A stretch of DNA of 21,260 nt. Origin: Ophiothrix spiculata. Its lineage: Eukaryota; Echinodermata; Ophiuroidea; Amphilepidida; Ophiotrichidae. Positions 1 through 9,636 of this stretch are shown here, piece by piece. The stretch lies in NCBI GenBank assembly GCA_000969725.1, contig JXSR01S004142.1; one strand, 5' to 3'. Under the pieces are notes generated by a model. The model had not been told where the DNA came from, made no database searches, and saw nothing but the letters and a program-made list of their open reading frames with translations. Each line of letters starts with the position of its first letter. Within the stretch, counting starts at the first letter, position 1. Both the position numbers and the translations under genes were made by a program.

Positions 1-1
1 G

Positions 2-301
2 CTCGAAAAATATTACCCTACATTGTTTGGAATATTGGTAAGTAGTATTTGGATCGTTTAGTAATTACTGGAATTTGCAACTATTTATATACCCCCTTTT
101 TATATTAACGTATAGATTCAACGGATGAGAGCCAGGAAATTGATTGGTAGAAACTTTTCATTCAGCAAAGTCAACTTTCTTTGAAACATTTGGATCAATA
201 AGCATAATTGGGAGCATAATTTAACAGCATTATTTCAGGTGACTATCTTTGGAAAAAGCAGTGCACAAGAGCATTACAGGCGTACTAAGAAACATATTTA
301 A
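2..301 (+). CDS. Possible 3' end of an unknown protein-coding gene (two exon pieces)
   Basis: A tentative spliced reading: exon piece 2-37 gives LEKYYPTLFGIL, then a near-consensus donor (TTG|GTAAGT, intron from 38), a 201-bp intron ending TATTTCAG at 238, and a last exon 239-301 that begins VTIFGKSS and ends RRTKKHI with a TAA stop at 299-301. Both exons are in phase 0, so the frame continues across the splice. The hydrophobic YPTLFGILVTIFG stretch followed by a basic tail would suit the end of a last membrane helix and a short cytosolic tail, as in many transporters; that is inference only. Possible AATAAA poly(A) signals lie near 833 and 855. The start of the gene is outside the window. 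Against it: the coding part is tiny, the acceptor pyrimidine tract is weak, and I recognise no family. It could be chance. Confidence 0.28.
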
Positions 302-1310
302 AGTATAGACCTCTGGAAAGGCAGCCGTTACTGGCAGTTCCATGGCATACTCTCGCTTACACTCATTTTTTGTTTTATTAAAAGGACATTCAAAACATCA
401 ACAAACGGAATGGAGTTTTTAACGCTTTCGACAGGCCAGGCTAAATATACGTAAGTACATTTGGTGGTGTTAAAAACATGATATTCTATATAGATCTATA
501 TATTTTGGTATATTTCTTTTATTGTTTTTGACCTTCCAGCCTTCTCCTCCATACGATTTTTAATTGTCTGTCTTTTTAATGTATTGATTTCATGATTTGA
601 TTTGACTTGACTTGACTTGACTTAATTTGATTTGATTTGATTTGATTGGATTTGATTTGATTTGATTTGACTTGAATTATCATATACTTTGGATCTGATC
701 AATGCCTAGAAACATATATCATACCTAACCATGCAGGAGATTTTGTAACGACATGAGACACTATATCGATACTGTGTATTTATAGTTTTCTATAAAAGTT
801 AATTACAATTCCATTTATGATAATATAGATGGAATAAAATGACTTCATGCTCTAATAAATTCAAATCACGATGAAGATTTATGTAAAAATATTGTTACAG
901 ATAATACACAGTGGTGATATATGTTTATCTTTACATTTTTTGCATGCAAAGAAAATAGATGTAAATAAGTGAATGACAACACAAGCAAACAAATATTACA
1001 TTCTTTTTTAGCTTTTAATGGTAAAGTGTCTTATTAAAAAAACACATCGAATGTCTATTTTTGTTCATTTTAAGGGTTATTTCTTGTTAAAATGTATGGG
1101 AAGGTATTGTGTCCTCATTAGTGATCATCACTATACTTCTATTCTAATATATACCCACTGGATATAATAGCCAAATAGCCATTTTGTAATCCCAATGAGG
1201 AGTTAAAATAAAAGTTAAATAGCTAATGAGATCTGAAACTTTAATGATAAATGGTTCAAGTACTGTAATAATAATGATAATACATGTTATTATGAACATC
1301 ATATTTGTGA
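302..1310. other. Stretch without recognised gene; possible 3' UTR then unique AT-rich DNA
   Basis: If the gene at 2-301 is real, this begins as its 3' UTR, with AATAAA hexamers near 833 and 855. Apart from the pentanucleotide microsatellite at 594-675 I see no repeat family, RNA gene or open frame worth naming. Confidence 0.3.
594..675 (+). repeat. Pentanucleotide microsatellite (TTTGA/CTTGA)n
   Basis: About sixteen consecutive 5-base units, mostly TTTGA, with a block of CTTGA units near the left end and one near the right. The variants are grouped rather than scattered, as expected from slippage followed by local spread. Confidence 0.95.
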
Positions 1311-2440
1311 CCGCAAATAACATTAAACATGTATTCTAGCAGATAGACTGTTAAAGCCAATTATTTTTACAATGTCGAAAATTTTGCTATAAAAGTTCTA
1401 AACGGCCGATTTTCATAGGGTGTTTTGCTAATAAAGAAGGGAAATGATAATTCTAACATGCCCTGCAAGTTTAAGCTTAATACAAGGCATATATTTTTCG
1501 AAATGGCGACTTAAAATTTTCCGTGGCTTCACCAATCCCCCTACACCCCAAACACGGCCTACCCTAACCCCACCTTAGGTGGTACCCCCTAATTTTTTCA
1601 TCAACATGACCGTAAAGGATGTAAAAGAGATTACCCAAATGCCTGGGGTCGGTTGCTTTTGCTTTTTTATGCAGCGGGGAAAAAACCTTAGGGGGGGGGG
1701 GGGTTAACAACCCCCGGGTAGACGAGGGTTAACCAACAATATGGCACTTTGTATTACATCTTAACGTTTTTTGATGCAATAAACGAACATCGGCAGAAGT
1801 AACCGAAAATCGTGTTGAACCTCCTCCTACCAATATTTACTAGTGTTCTTTGCTTCCGTTGTATTGATTTTGTCATTAATTACAATGTTAATAAGGTCAA
1901 CGGAGAAATATGAGGTCAAAGTGGTAGTATTTAATGATCATGTAATCCAGAACAACGACCTGAAGTGAATCATTTACAGGCAAGTACAAGTTTATCGTCG
2001 CTTGATTATGACGCAAACCACTAACACCAAACATATATATTAAAAATAGATTGCATTGTTAAGACGAAGTAAAGACCAGCAGCTTGACATATACCTATGT
2101 AAATTACTGTTACCGCATATTTGTTAAAAATACTCAGTGTAAATTGTAAATTGAAGTTTGAGGCGACCGTGGTGTATCTGTATAAGGTTTCCTTTCATGA
2201 GTTACTCTAACGCCACGAAGGCTGATGGTTGAATATATTGCCATAGCCCCTGAAGGCAATCAACACCATTTCTTTGTGACAATGGCATCCTCGAAGCAGT
2301 TTTCATTAGGTCAGATATCTCAGAAAATTGCTTATATCAAGCAAAAGGATAGGAAAAGTTTTCAAGACTATTGTAAGGATTGAGACCAGTGTAAAAAGCA
2401 AATAATGCTGGAAAAATAAAAATACTGAGCATTACCTTAG
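1311..2440 (+). repeat. Dispersed repeat family A, copy 1 (interrupted by a MITE)
   Basis: Matches copies at 7531, 8697 and 14530 along its length. The left end (AACATTAAACAT near 1318) is followed by MITE copy 1, and the match resumes at about 1733 (ATGGCACTTTGTATTAC against ATGGTACGATTTGCATTAC at 8721). Shared landmarks are GAGGTCAAAGTGG near 1911, GACCTGAAGTGAATC near 1959, CCTTTCATGAGTTACTCTAACGC near 2190 and CAATCAACACCATTTC near 2257. No coding potential or LINE tail is seen. The class is unknown. The exact right end is uncertain by about 20 bases, and the left segment before the MITE is the weakest part of the match. Confidence 0.7.
1355..1728 (+). mobile_element. Family M MITE (TTAA, piggyBac-like), copy 1, 5' end damaged
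   Basis: The right terminus reads GTAGACGAGGG followed by TTAA at 1729-1732, matching the inverted CCCTCGTCTTCC end of copy 2. A TTAA also lies at 1351-1354, so the element may be 374 bp with its left inverted repeat and an adjoining segment lost. The body aligns with copy 2 from TATAAAAGTTCT (1388) through CCACCTTAGGTGG (1570-1582) and ACATGACCGTAAAGGATG (near 1604). It carries a run of 13 Gs (1691-1703) and a subterminal hairpin, GGGGGTT/AACCCCC (1699-1705, 1709-1715). Non-coding and non-autonomous. Confidence 0.8.
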
Positions 2441-2536
2441 TCTACATTTGAATCGCATTTGCACTATTGCGAATTTTCTCAAAATAAATAGAATGTAAAA
2501 GAATCATTTCGTTTCAAATACCTCTTTTTTGTTTAA

Positions 2537-3003
2537 CCCTCGTCTTCCTGAGCAATTTTGTACCTATATTATAGGTTGGGTAGGGTTTCCTCTTTCCATT
2601 GATACCAAGATCATGATAATCGATCGAGGCGTTACGTAATTATGACGTCACAAAGTATTCCCGAACCGAAAAAAATCGACTTTGGGCAAAAAATCGTTAT
2701 AAAAGTTCTATAAGTCCAATTTTCGTCGTTTTTTTGCTAATAAATGAAAGAATCGACAATTCTAACATGTCCTGATTCAAGTTTCAAGTCCATATCCTGC
2801 AATTGTTTTTCAAGATGGAGATTTAAAATGTTGTAACCATCCCCCTAAACCTTTGGACTTTGACGGTCTACCATAACCCCACCTTAGGTGGTACCCCTGA
2901 TTTTTTACATCAAAATGACCGCAAAGGATGTAAAAATAATTACCTGAATGCTCAGCGATCATCCGTTAGGGGGTAGGTAACCCCTCCCGTAGGAAGACGA
3001 GGA
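2537..3003 (+). mobile_element. Family M MITE (TTAA, piggyBac-like), copy 2, full length
   Basis: Best preserved copy, 467 bp. It is flanked on both sides by TTAA (2533-2536 and 3004-3007), the duplicated target typical of piggyBac elements. The left end reads CCCTCGTCTTCCT and the right end AGGAAGACGAGGA, giving terminal inverted repeats of 13 bp with one mismatch at the outermost right base. Inside are TGACGTCA (2643-2650), TATAAAAG (2698-2705), the near-palindrome CCACCTTAGGTGG (2879-2891), and a subterminal hairpin GGGGT/ACCCC (2970-2974, 2980-2984). There is no transposase, so movement would have depended on an enzyme supplied in trans. Assignment to piggyBac rests on TTAA plus a CCC start and is inference. 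Confidence 0.88.
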
Positions 3004-3007
3004 TTAA

Positions 3008-5511
3008 AGAGCTGAAAATGAACCAAGAGTACAATGAAGAGTACTGTACGAACCAAGCTTACATATACATTAATCTATCTATAAATGTATCATTATTTAG
3101 CTTAGTGTATCCATACCCCTATATCGTGAAGCTTAGTGCAAATTGATTTTCATGCTTGTGTTTAATAAGTGAATTAGAAAAAGGGATTTTATTTAAGACG
3201 CTGTTGATGTTGAATTGAGAGCACTTAATGTCAGACTCATCAGTTATTTAATCATTTATAAGTTTATGAGAAAGGTTTATAAGAAATATTTCAAAAAATG
3301 GAATTATTTAGATGAAGATACTTTAGTTGTAGCTATCTGACATATTTTACTGTTTTCCTTTAATATTTTACTTAATTTTTTATCTATATATATAACTTTT
3401 GGCTAATAATGCAAGGTACTAAGGCCTTAGTAAACATCATAAAGATGACTAAACAAGAACAGAAACAAACAATCAAAGAAAAGAAAAAATACGGAAGAGA
3501 GCAAAGGAGAATAAGAGCAATAACATTGTTGGATATCCAGCAAACTTATACCTATAATAATAGAGCTATTGATAACCTCCACCGACAACTCATTCCTCAA
3601 TTAACAAGACTCAGAACGTAGTTAGGTCCCTTATGGTCAAAGTCGTTACACAGATGATATTTCTTCCATTTTATATAGTTATTCTGCTGACCGTACTATT
3701 GGAAACTGGCTTCAAAACATTTGATCTATTTTTAGTACAAATAACCACCAGAATGCGATATTTACATTATAATTGGTTAAAAACCACTTGTAAAACACTA
3801 ATACCTATTGAAAATTGTTGCTTAATCCAAAATGACCTCTCAAATAGCTTCTTTTCATTCAAATTGACCCAAAATGCTGAATATCGAAAATAAATTAAAG
3901 TTGACCAAATACACTTTTAAAATGCCGAATATCATAAATAATCTACAGAATATAAAATTGATGATTGCACCAAGAACATTTAAGTCCCTATTTTTCTTGT
4001 TTTAAATTAAAAATTTCCGTTTTTAAAAAACGTTTTTATATGCGCAAAAAGGGGCTGAACTTACCAAGTAATCAACAAAAATTGATGTGAAAATTAGTTT
4101 GACGGTTACAAAAGTAACATTTGTCCCGATAATATACATTTTTATACGCAAATATGTGTAAAAGCGACTTCAATATAGTATTGAAAACAACAAAAAAATT
4201 TAAAAAATCAATAAAATTTTTGTGAGGTTGCAAAAGGATTTAATTTCCTTAAACTAGGGGTGCACAATTTGATTCTCAGGCGGGATTTTGAGAATAGTTA
4301 TTTTGAAAAACAAAAAGGCGGCAAAAAATCTTGCTCAAAAATAAGAAAAAGAAAGTACCTTGCGTCTATTCGTTTCTTTGCAGTTAAAAAACTCGTCCAA
4401 ATTTGTTTATATCTATATAGTTTAAATCAATTCTATGAAAACTCCTTTTTATAAAGATATTCATTTACTTAAGTGGCTGCTCATTAAAAATTGCCTCACA
4501 TTTAAGTGTCCTATTTGAGAGTAAAAAGCTTGGTAATATATTATTTCCTGCCTCATGCGAATGCATTTTCAAATATCATTTATATTTTTAAGAATTTAAT
4601 CAGGTTAATCCTACCCAGAAATACCCGGGGACACATTCATGTTAGATAACACATGCAGTATATGTACAATAGCCGAAATGCGCAGGCTAATTATAGTATC
4701 AATTTCATCTCGTCGTTTAAGAAAAGATTTCATTAATCACGAGTTATTGTTTAACCAACGTTCCTATGTTGTTGTTTTTTCAGACGATGCTTTCAGATTT
4801 ATATAGTTTTTCCGTCTTTACCACGTTCCAACTGTCAACAACGCCATCATTTGTCATCGGTAGAAGTAAGATAGCGTGTTTGACTTAATATAGTCGGCTG
4901 ATAACATCGGTTTTATGTCATGAATTTGTCAATTCCCAATGTGAGGCTAGATGTATTACAGACGTGACGTAAATTTCAATGGCAGGTGACACCTCTTACT
5001 ATGATTTCCTCAATTAAACTAATGATAAACTAATTTTGTTATCATTTTCTATATTTTGTTGCCCTTTTCACGTTCAAAAGAAGTAAGAAACTGAAATACC
5101 AAAGTTAGTATCTCTGTTTAAGAATAAACATTTACTACAACATATAGCATCAAAAAGAGCAAAGCCTTCATAACTTATTTTCAATTTCTTGTCCAGATAA
5201 GTCTGGTTTAGCGTTTACATAAACCCATCAAAAAGTTGTTAAGCACGTAAGAGGTATTAACATTTGAGTATAATTTTTCATACTTTTAAGACTTTTTTGA
5301 TATACATAGATATAAATGAATTCACTTCTGATTTTTTGGCATATTGACCTTCTAAATTGCCGCCCTTTAGTGTTGAGTGTTAACTACCTGCAAGATACAA
5401 AGTTCAACACAACGGTTACTGGGTATCTTTGTCATGGCATAAAAAATGAAGTATAGGCAATCCAAAAACAAACCGCTGCGGGTAACTGCAGTTGGTACAT
5501 GATTTTGTTTT
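3008..5511. other. Long stretch without recognised gene
   Basis: AT-rich DNA. Two open frames of 70 codons (3409-3621) and 86 codons (3633-3893) resemble nothing I know. A short duplicated motif, AAAATGCYGAATATCRWAAA, lies near 3871 and 3919, offset about 48 bases. A 15-bp self-complementary site, CGTTTTTAAAAAACG, lies near 4019. At 4764-4785 a strong pyrimidine tract ending TTTTTTCAG looks like a splice acceptor, but only about 33 open codons follow it. Nothing else is identifiable. Confidence 0.4.
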
Positions 5512-5515
5512 TTAA

Positions 5516-6120
5516 CCCTTGCTTTCCTATGGGGAGGGGGACGGGTGGTTACCACCCCGAACGGTTTATCGCCGAACAAAGTGACCCTGGACATTTAAGA
5601 AATTTATTTTACATCTTTCGCGGTCACTTGAAAACAAATGCGGAAGAAACATCTAAGTCAAGGTCCGACAGTAGGGGTTGCTCCACCTCAAAAAAATGAA
5701 GTTGCCATTTGAAAAATAGCAGAGTGGTAACTGTGGTATGAACCTGAAACATCTTAAGATTACTGTTTCCTATTTTAATAACAAAAACCCGATGAAAATC
5801 TGACATCCAGAATAACAAAATATAGGCATACATGTAGAGAGGTATTTATGCCAAAAATCTTTAATTTCAGTCTGATTTTTTTTTTTGTGACAACAAAAGT
5901 GCGTAACGCCTTGACCGATTTCCATGATCTTGTATCAATAGAAAGAAAAAGACCAAAAACAATATTCTTTACTACAATACTAAACAACAAAACTTTTTTC
6001 GTGCCAATTTTAATATCACAGTAACATCCCCTGCCACATTGTTTCTGTGTCTCTAAATTTTTGTTTTCAAACATGTGGTTGTTTGTTTTTAATACAAATA
6101 AATATCATTCATTTGGAAGG
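5516..6120 (-). mobile_element. Family M MITE, copy 3, reverse orientation, diverged
   Basis: Begins after TTAA at 5512-5515 with CCCTTGCTTTCCTA, matching the right-hand end of copy 2 read in reverse. It then has the G-rich subterminal block with hairpin GGGTGG/CCACCC (5543-5548, 5552-5557), the TTTTACATCTTTCGCGGTCA segment near 5608, and GTAACGCCTTGACCGATT with CATGATCTTGTATCAATAG near 5902-5940. The other end is unsure: GGAAGG followed by TTAA at 6121-6124 could be a decayed terminus, which would make this a longer variant than copies 2 and 6. Sequence near 5992-6030 (AAACTTTTTTCGTGCCAAT) is shared with copy 4 but not copy 2, suggesting a subfamily. Confidence 0.65.
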
Positions 6121-6629
6121 TTAAATATTCAAAAATATCTCCTATCTTATATAACTGTAGGTTGTTACAAACAAGTCAATTATATCTAGAAACACTAACA
6201 GTTGTACTTTTCTTAGTAGTTGGAATAACTGTTCAAAAATGCAATAAAATCATCATACTGTATGTCACTGAAAGTTGATTTTCAAATATTTGATCGTGGC
6301 CAGTGCCTGTAAATCAGCTTCATTTTGACACAATCTTTATTTCATAAGAGGAAAGTGTTCAACATTAATTTCAACTAAGTACTCGTACTTGCAAAAATGT
6401 TGAATAAAAATTTAAATCAACTTCATTTGGCCATTATAAAGTGGTCAATACAAATCCTAACTTGACATATATTGTATCTGATCTAATCATGTTCATACGA
6501 TGGGTATCGAAAAGCTTTAAACTTTACCCAGAAGAAATGGCGCCAGGAACGAAACTTTATTACGAGATACTATAGGCATCTTTGCATAGTCGATGTGCAA
6601 AGTAACACATTTCTCCCACTTTTAACTGA

Positions 6630-6880
6630 CTGTCTACAGACCGTAGTTGTAGGGGTTCTATCTATTGAAAAAATCTGATTTTATATCTCAATGAAAATCA
6701 ACATTTTCAGGTCGGTCATGTTTTATTATACACCGTTATGATGTAATTCATGGACCAATTTCCATAATTTTGGTATCAATGGATAGAGTAGAGAAAACCC
6801 TATTCGTTACATGGGGATCAAACAACTAAACTTTGGTGGTGCCAATGAGATTTACTGGGCCCTGTAACACTTCAAATGCA
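6630..6880 (-). mobile_element. Family M MITE, copy 4, fragment, reverse orientation
   Basis: An internal piece of the copy 3 subfamily. It shares GTAGGGGTT near 6647, GGACCAATTTCCATAATTTT with GGTATCAATGGATAGA near 6751-6787, and ACTAAACTTTGGTGGTGCCAAT near 6827. No terminal inverted repeat or clear TTAA boundary is visible, so both limits are approximate. Confidence 0.55.
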
Positions 6881-7530
6881 GGGACTTAATTACGCTGCAT
6901 GTCTAAGTTTTCTCCATGCAGCTTATGTTTTAAGCGGGTAGGTAGATGACATCAATCACCTAGAAAGTAAAACTAAATTTCGAAATACTAATAAATGAAA
7001 TAAAGGGTGAAAGCAAGTTGGTCAAAATTCTGTCGGTTTGAATTTGTGTTATAATTAGTTTCAAGTTTTGAACACAGGGTTTAATTTGTGTACACCGTTT
7101 CAACTAGCAAATATTTCATTTGGTCATGTACATGTATTTCCAAAAATAATTTGTTATTAAGGATTTAGACAAAAATATCCTTCTAAGGGCATTTTGGACG
7201 CCATATGGAATCCAAAATAAAAGATTGCGCCAAGTTATAAATCTATTTCATGATATAATCTCCTAACAATTTAACAGATCAGAAGTACTTATTGAATGTT
7301 TGTAAGTCATTTTATACCACCAGAGTTATGCAATTTCCTAATTTTCCAAATTGCTGCTTGCGGCTATTTTGGATTTATGCATATTAGGCACTGTTACACA
7401 CGTAGATTTTTCTAGAAATTTTCTAGATGTCTGATATTATCCTGCAAATTTCATAACTTTTTCAATTTGCTTCACCTGTGGTCATAATTTTTATTAAAAC
7501 GATTAGCCTATTAAAGATAACCACTAATTA
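6881..7530. other. Stretch without recognised gene
   Basis: AT-rich. It holds a small hairpin, ATTTTGGA/TCCAAAAT (7191-7198, 7211-7218, 12-base loop), and a related GGCTATTTTGGATTTATGC segment near 7362. These GCCATNTTGGA-like words are common in invertebrate repeats, so this may be an unrecognised old element. Confidence 0.3.
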
Positions 7531-7950
7531 ACCAACATTAAACATCGTATAATACGCTTGACATAACTAATAAACTGTAATTAAGAAACCACAAATTACA
7601 TTGAACCTCCCACTCATGAAACACGAATATTGTTTACATCCATGAAATTGTATTTCGTCTCTTAATTAAAATTTTAATTACATCTGTGATGAAATATAAG
7701 GTCAACCTGATTGCGTAATTAGAACAATGACCTGAAACTGGTGCTTGAGCCGTCTCAAGGAAGCTTAAAAGTAAAAACCTATTTACTCATTTACCACAAT
7801 AAAACGACACAAATTATAAAAACCATGCGTAATGCAATAATAGATATGAGATCTTTCTTTTAATAAACACTTTCCAACTTGGCACCCGTTAGGCTACCTG
7901 TTATATCTGTTAAAGCAACTACTCTTATATTGAATTTTGAAGCGTTGATA
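7531..7950 (+). repeat. Dispersed repeat family A, copy 2 (3' truncated)
   Basis: Begins AACCAACATTAAACAT, as copy 3 does. It continues with CCACTCATGA near 7610, TTGTATTTCGTC (7648-7659), its partner GATGAAATATAA (7688-7699), AACAATGACCTGAAACTGG near 7723, and CAACTTGGCACCCGTT near 7875. The match to the other copies stops near TTGAAGCG (about 7937) at a short (TA)n tract, so the right-hand third of the family is missing here. Confidence 0.72.
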
Positions 7951-8696
7951 TATATATATATTTTTAGATAAAATATTTTTAGATAAAAATGTCCTTCAAT
8001 GAATTTAATAACTTATTTCAAAATTGTGTGAAGTCCATAAGTTTTACATTCAAAGAAATTTCAACATTTTTCTATTGCTCTTAAAAACACCGTTATAGAA
8101 AAATGAAAGAATGAAAAAAATCTGTAATTTCTATTTTTTAAAAATTGATTTTTTAGTTTAAAAAATGCAGTGAACTTAACACGTTTTGACACAAAATTGG
8201 CAAATGTTTCCATGGACTTAGTTAATACGTTTTAGAATAAAATAATTAGGGAAATAAAACACACACCCATATACCCCACACCCACACAGCCCATACACAC
8301 ACCCACACCCACGTTCGGGGAATGTGCCGTTCAATGGTTTTATTGTCATAATATGACACGTTTGTGGACTGCAAACCTTTTGCTGCCTATATGCGATTTT
8401 ACAAGACTGTCAGGTTTGAAGAGATGTTTTAAGTGTAACTGTTTGTACCTATTTTCAGCCTTTCGTTTAAATTCGGAAGATAGTTATGTTACTGGCTGTT
8501 ATTGATATTCGTGGTATCTTAATATTTCCTAGTGTCAGCACTTCAGAACTACAATCTGATCAACAACGTATAGCAAAATATCCTAGAAATTATATATGTA
8601 TATGGAGTAAAAGTGAGCCTTGCAATAGTTAGGATTGTTTTCGTGGGTAATTTTGAAGAGGTTGAACTTGAACTACCGTTTTGTCATGTTTCACAA
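7951..8696. other. Stretch without recognised gene
   Basis: Holds a (TA)n tract and a 15-bp tandem duplication of ATATTTTTAGATAAA near 7958-7988, then the CA-rich tract at 8259-8312. Otherwise it is featureless AT-rich DNA. Confidence 0.35.
8259..8312 (+). repeat. Degenerate (ACACCC)/(CA) simple repeat
   Basis: CA-rich tract with repeated CACACCC words (ACCCACACCCACG at its end). It is strongly skewed, with only one G in the tract. Confidence 0.85.
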
Positions 8697-9467
8697 CCAA
8701 CATTAAACATATACTAGTATGGTACGATTTGCATTACTTATTAACTGTTTTGATGGAATAAATAATTAACTGCAGAAGCAATGAACATTCCACTCATGAC
8801 ACTCTTTATGTGTTTTATATCTTTGAAATTGTATTTCGTCTCTTAATAACGATTTTGATTAAGTCTGTGACGAAATACAAGGTCAAAATCCGAGCATTTA
8901 ATGATCGTGTGATTAAGAGCAATGACCTGAAACTGAATTATACATACGCCCCGAGGAAACACGAAAGTAAAAGTTCATTTGTCACATTGACAAACGACAT
9001 AAACTATTTACACCACAGTGTTGTTAACGGTTACATATGAGCAAATGGTTTTATTAAACAATAGTTAGCAGCTTGGCACCGTTTCATTTAACTAACTATA
9101 ATAGTCACATACGTCACCTTAAATATCTGTTATATTTTTACCGATTCTCAAAACTACCTAAAAAGTGTATTGGGTTTTTAAGCGATCTTATTTCACTTAC
9201 AAAAATTCCCTTTCATGAATTGCGCTATCACTACAAAGACTAGCGGTTGAATAATATTGACGTAGCTGGTCCCCTGAAGTCAATCAACACCAATTCGTTG
9301 TGATGAAGGTATCCTCCAAACAATTTAAGGTCAAATAGCTGGGCCCTGGGATCTAAGCAGGTTGCTTTAATTAACCAGTGGATGGGTAATCTTTGCAAGG
9401 TTATTGTTAGGATTGCACCAACCCTCCTTCGGCTAAAAAATAATGCTTCGAAGAACTAGGTGTATTA
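8697..9467 (+). repeat. Dispersed repeat family A, copy 3 (longest copy)
   Basis: The reference copy, about 770 bp. Its left end is AACCAACATTAAACAT and its right end lies near AATAATGCTTCGAAGAACTAGG. Landmarks in order: the 12-bp perfect inverted repeat TTGTATTTCGTC/GACGAAATACAA (8829-8840, 8869-8880), AGCAATGACCTGAAACTG near 8918, CAGCTTGGCACCGTTTC near 9070, CCCTTTCATGAATTGCGCTA near 9209, and the stem ATTGAC/GTCAAT (9256-9261, 9279-9284). The open frame at 8810-9040 is not conserved between copies, so I do not treat it as coding. No terminal inverted repeats, poly(A) tail or tRNA head are seen; class unknown. Confidence 0.8.
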
Positions 9468-9636
9468 TTTATTTATTTCATTCATTTCCATTTGGATCGG
9501 TATGGCCACTGTGGCAATACATGTGGCAACATTCATAGAAAGCTTGACCCAATTCATCGTAAAAAGACTGAAAAGAGACTCCACGGAATAACTGTATCCA
9601 TTCATTATACGACATGTCCGTATGTATTATCATGTA

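Noticed and set aside
594-675. Possible CRISPR-like or regulatory array
   Set aside because: Units are five bases with no spacers; it is an ordinary microsatellite. No CRISPR array is present in the window.
3409-3893. Two successive open frames of 70 and 86 codons
   Set aside because: The first is rich in lysine and glutamine, the second in hydrophobic residues, as AT-rich random frames often are. No family resemblance, splice signals or conserved motifs were seen.
5367-6074. Overlapping open frames on both strands near MITE copy 3
   Set aside because: They span the MITE terminus and its non-coding interior and are not kept in the other copies.
8810-9040. 76-codon open frame inside family A
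   Set aside because: The frame is not preserved in copies 1 and 2 of the same repeat, so it is not coding.
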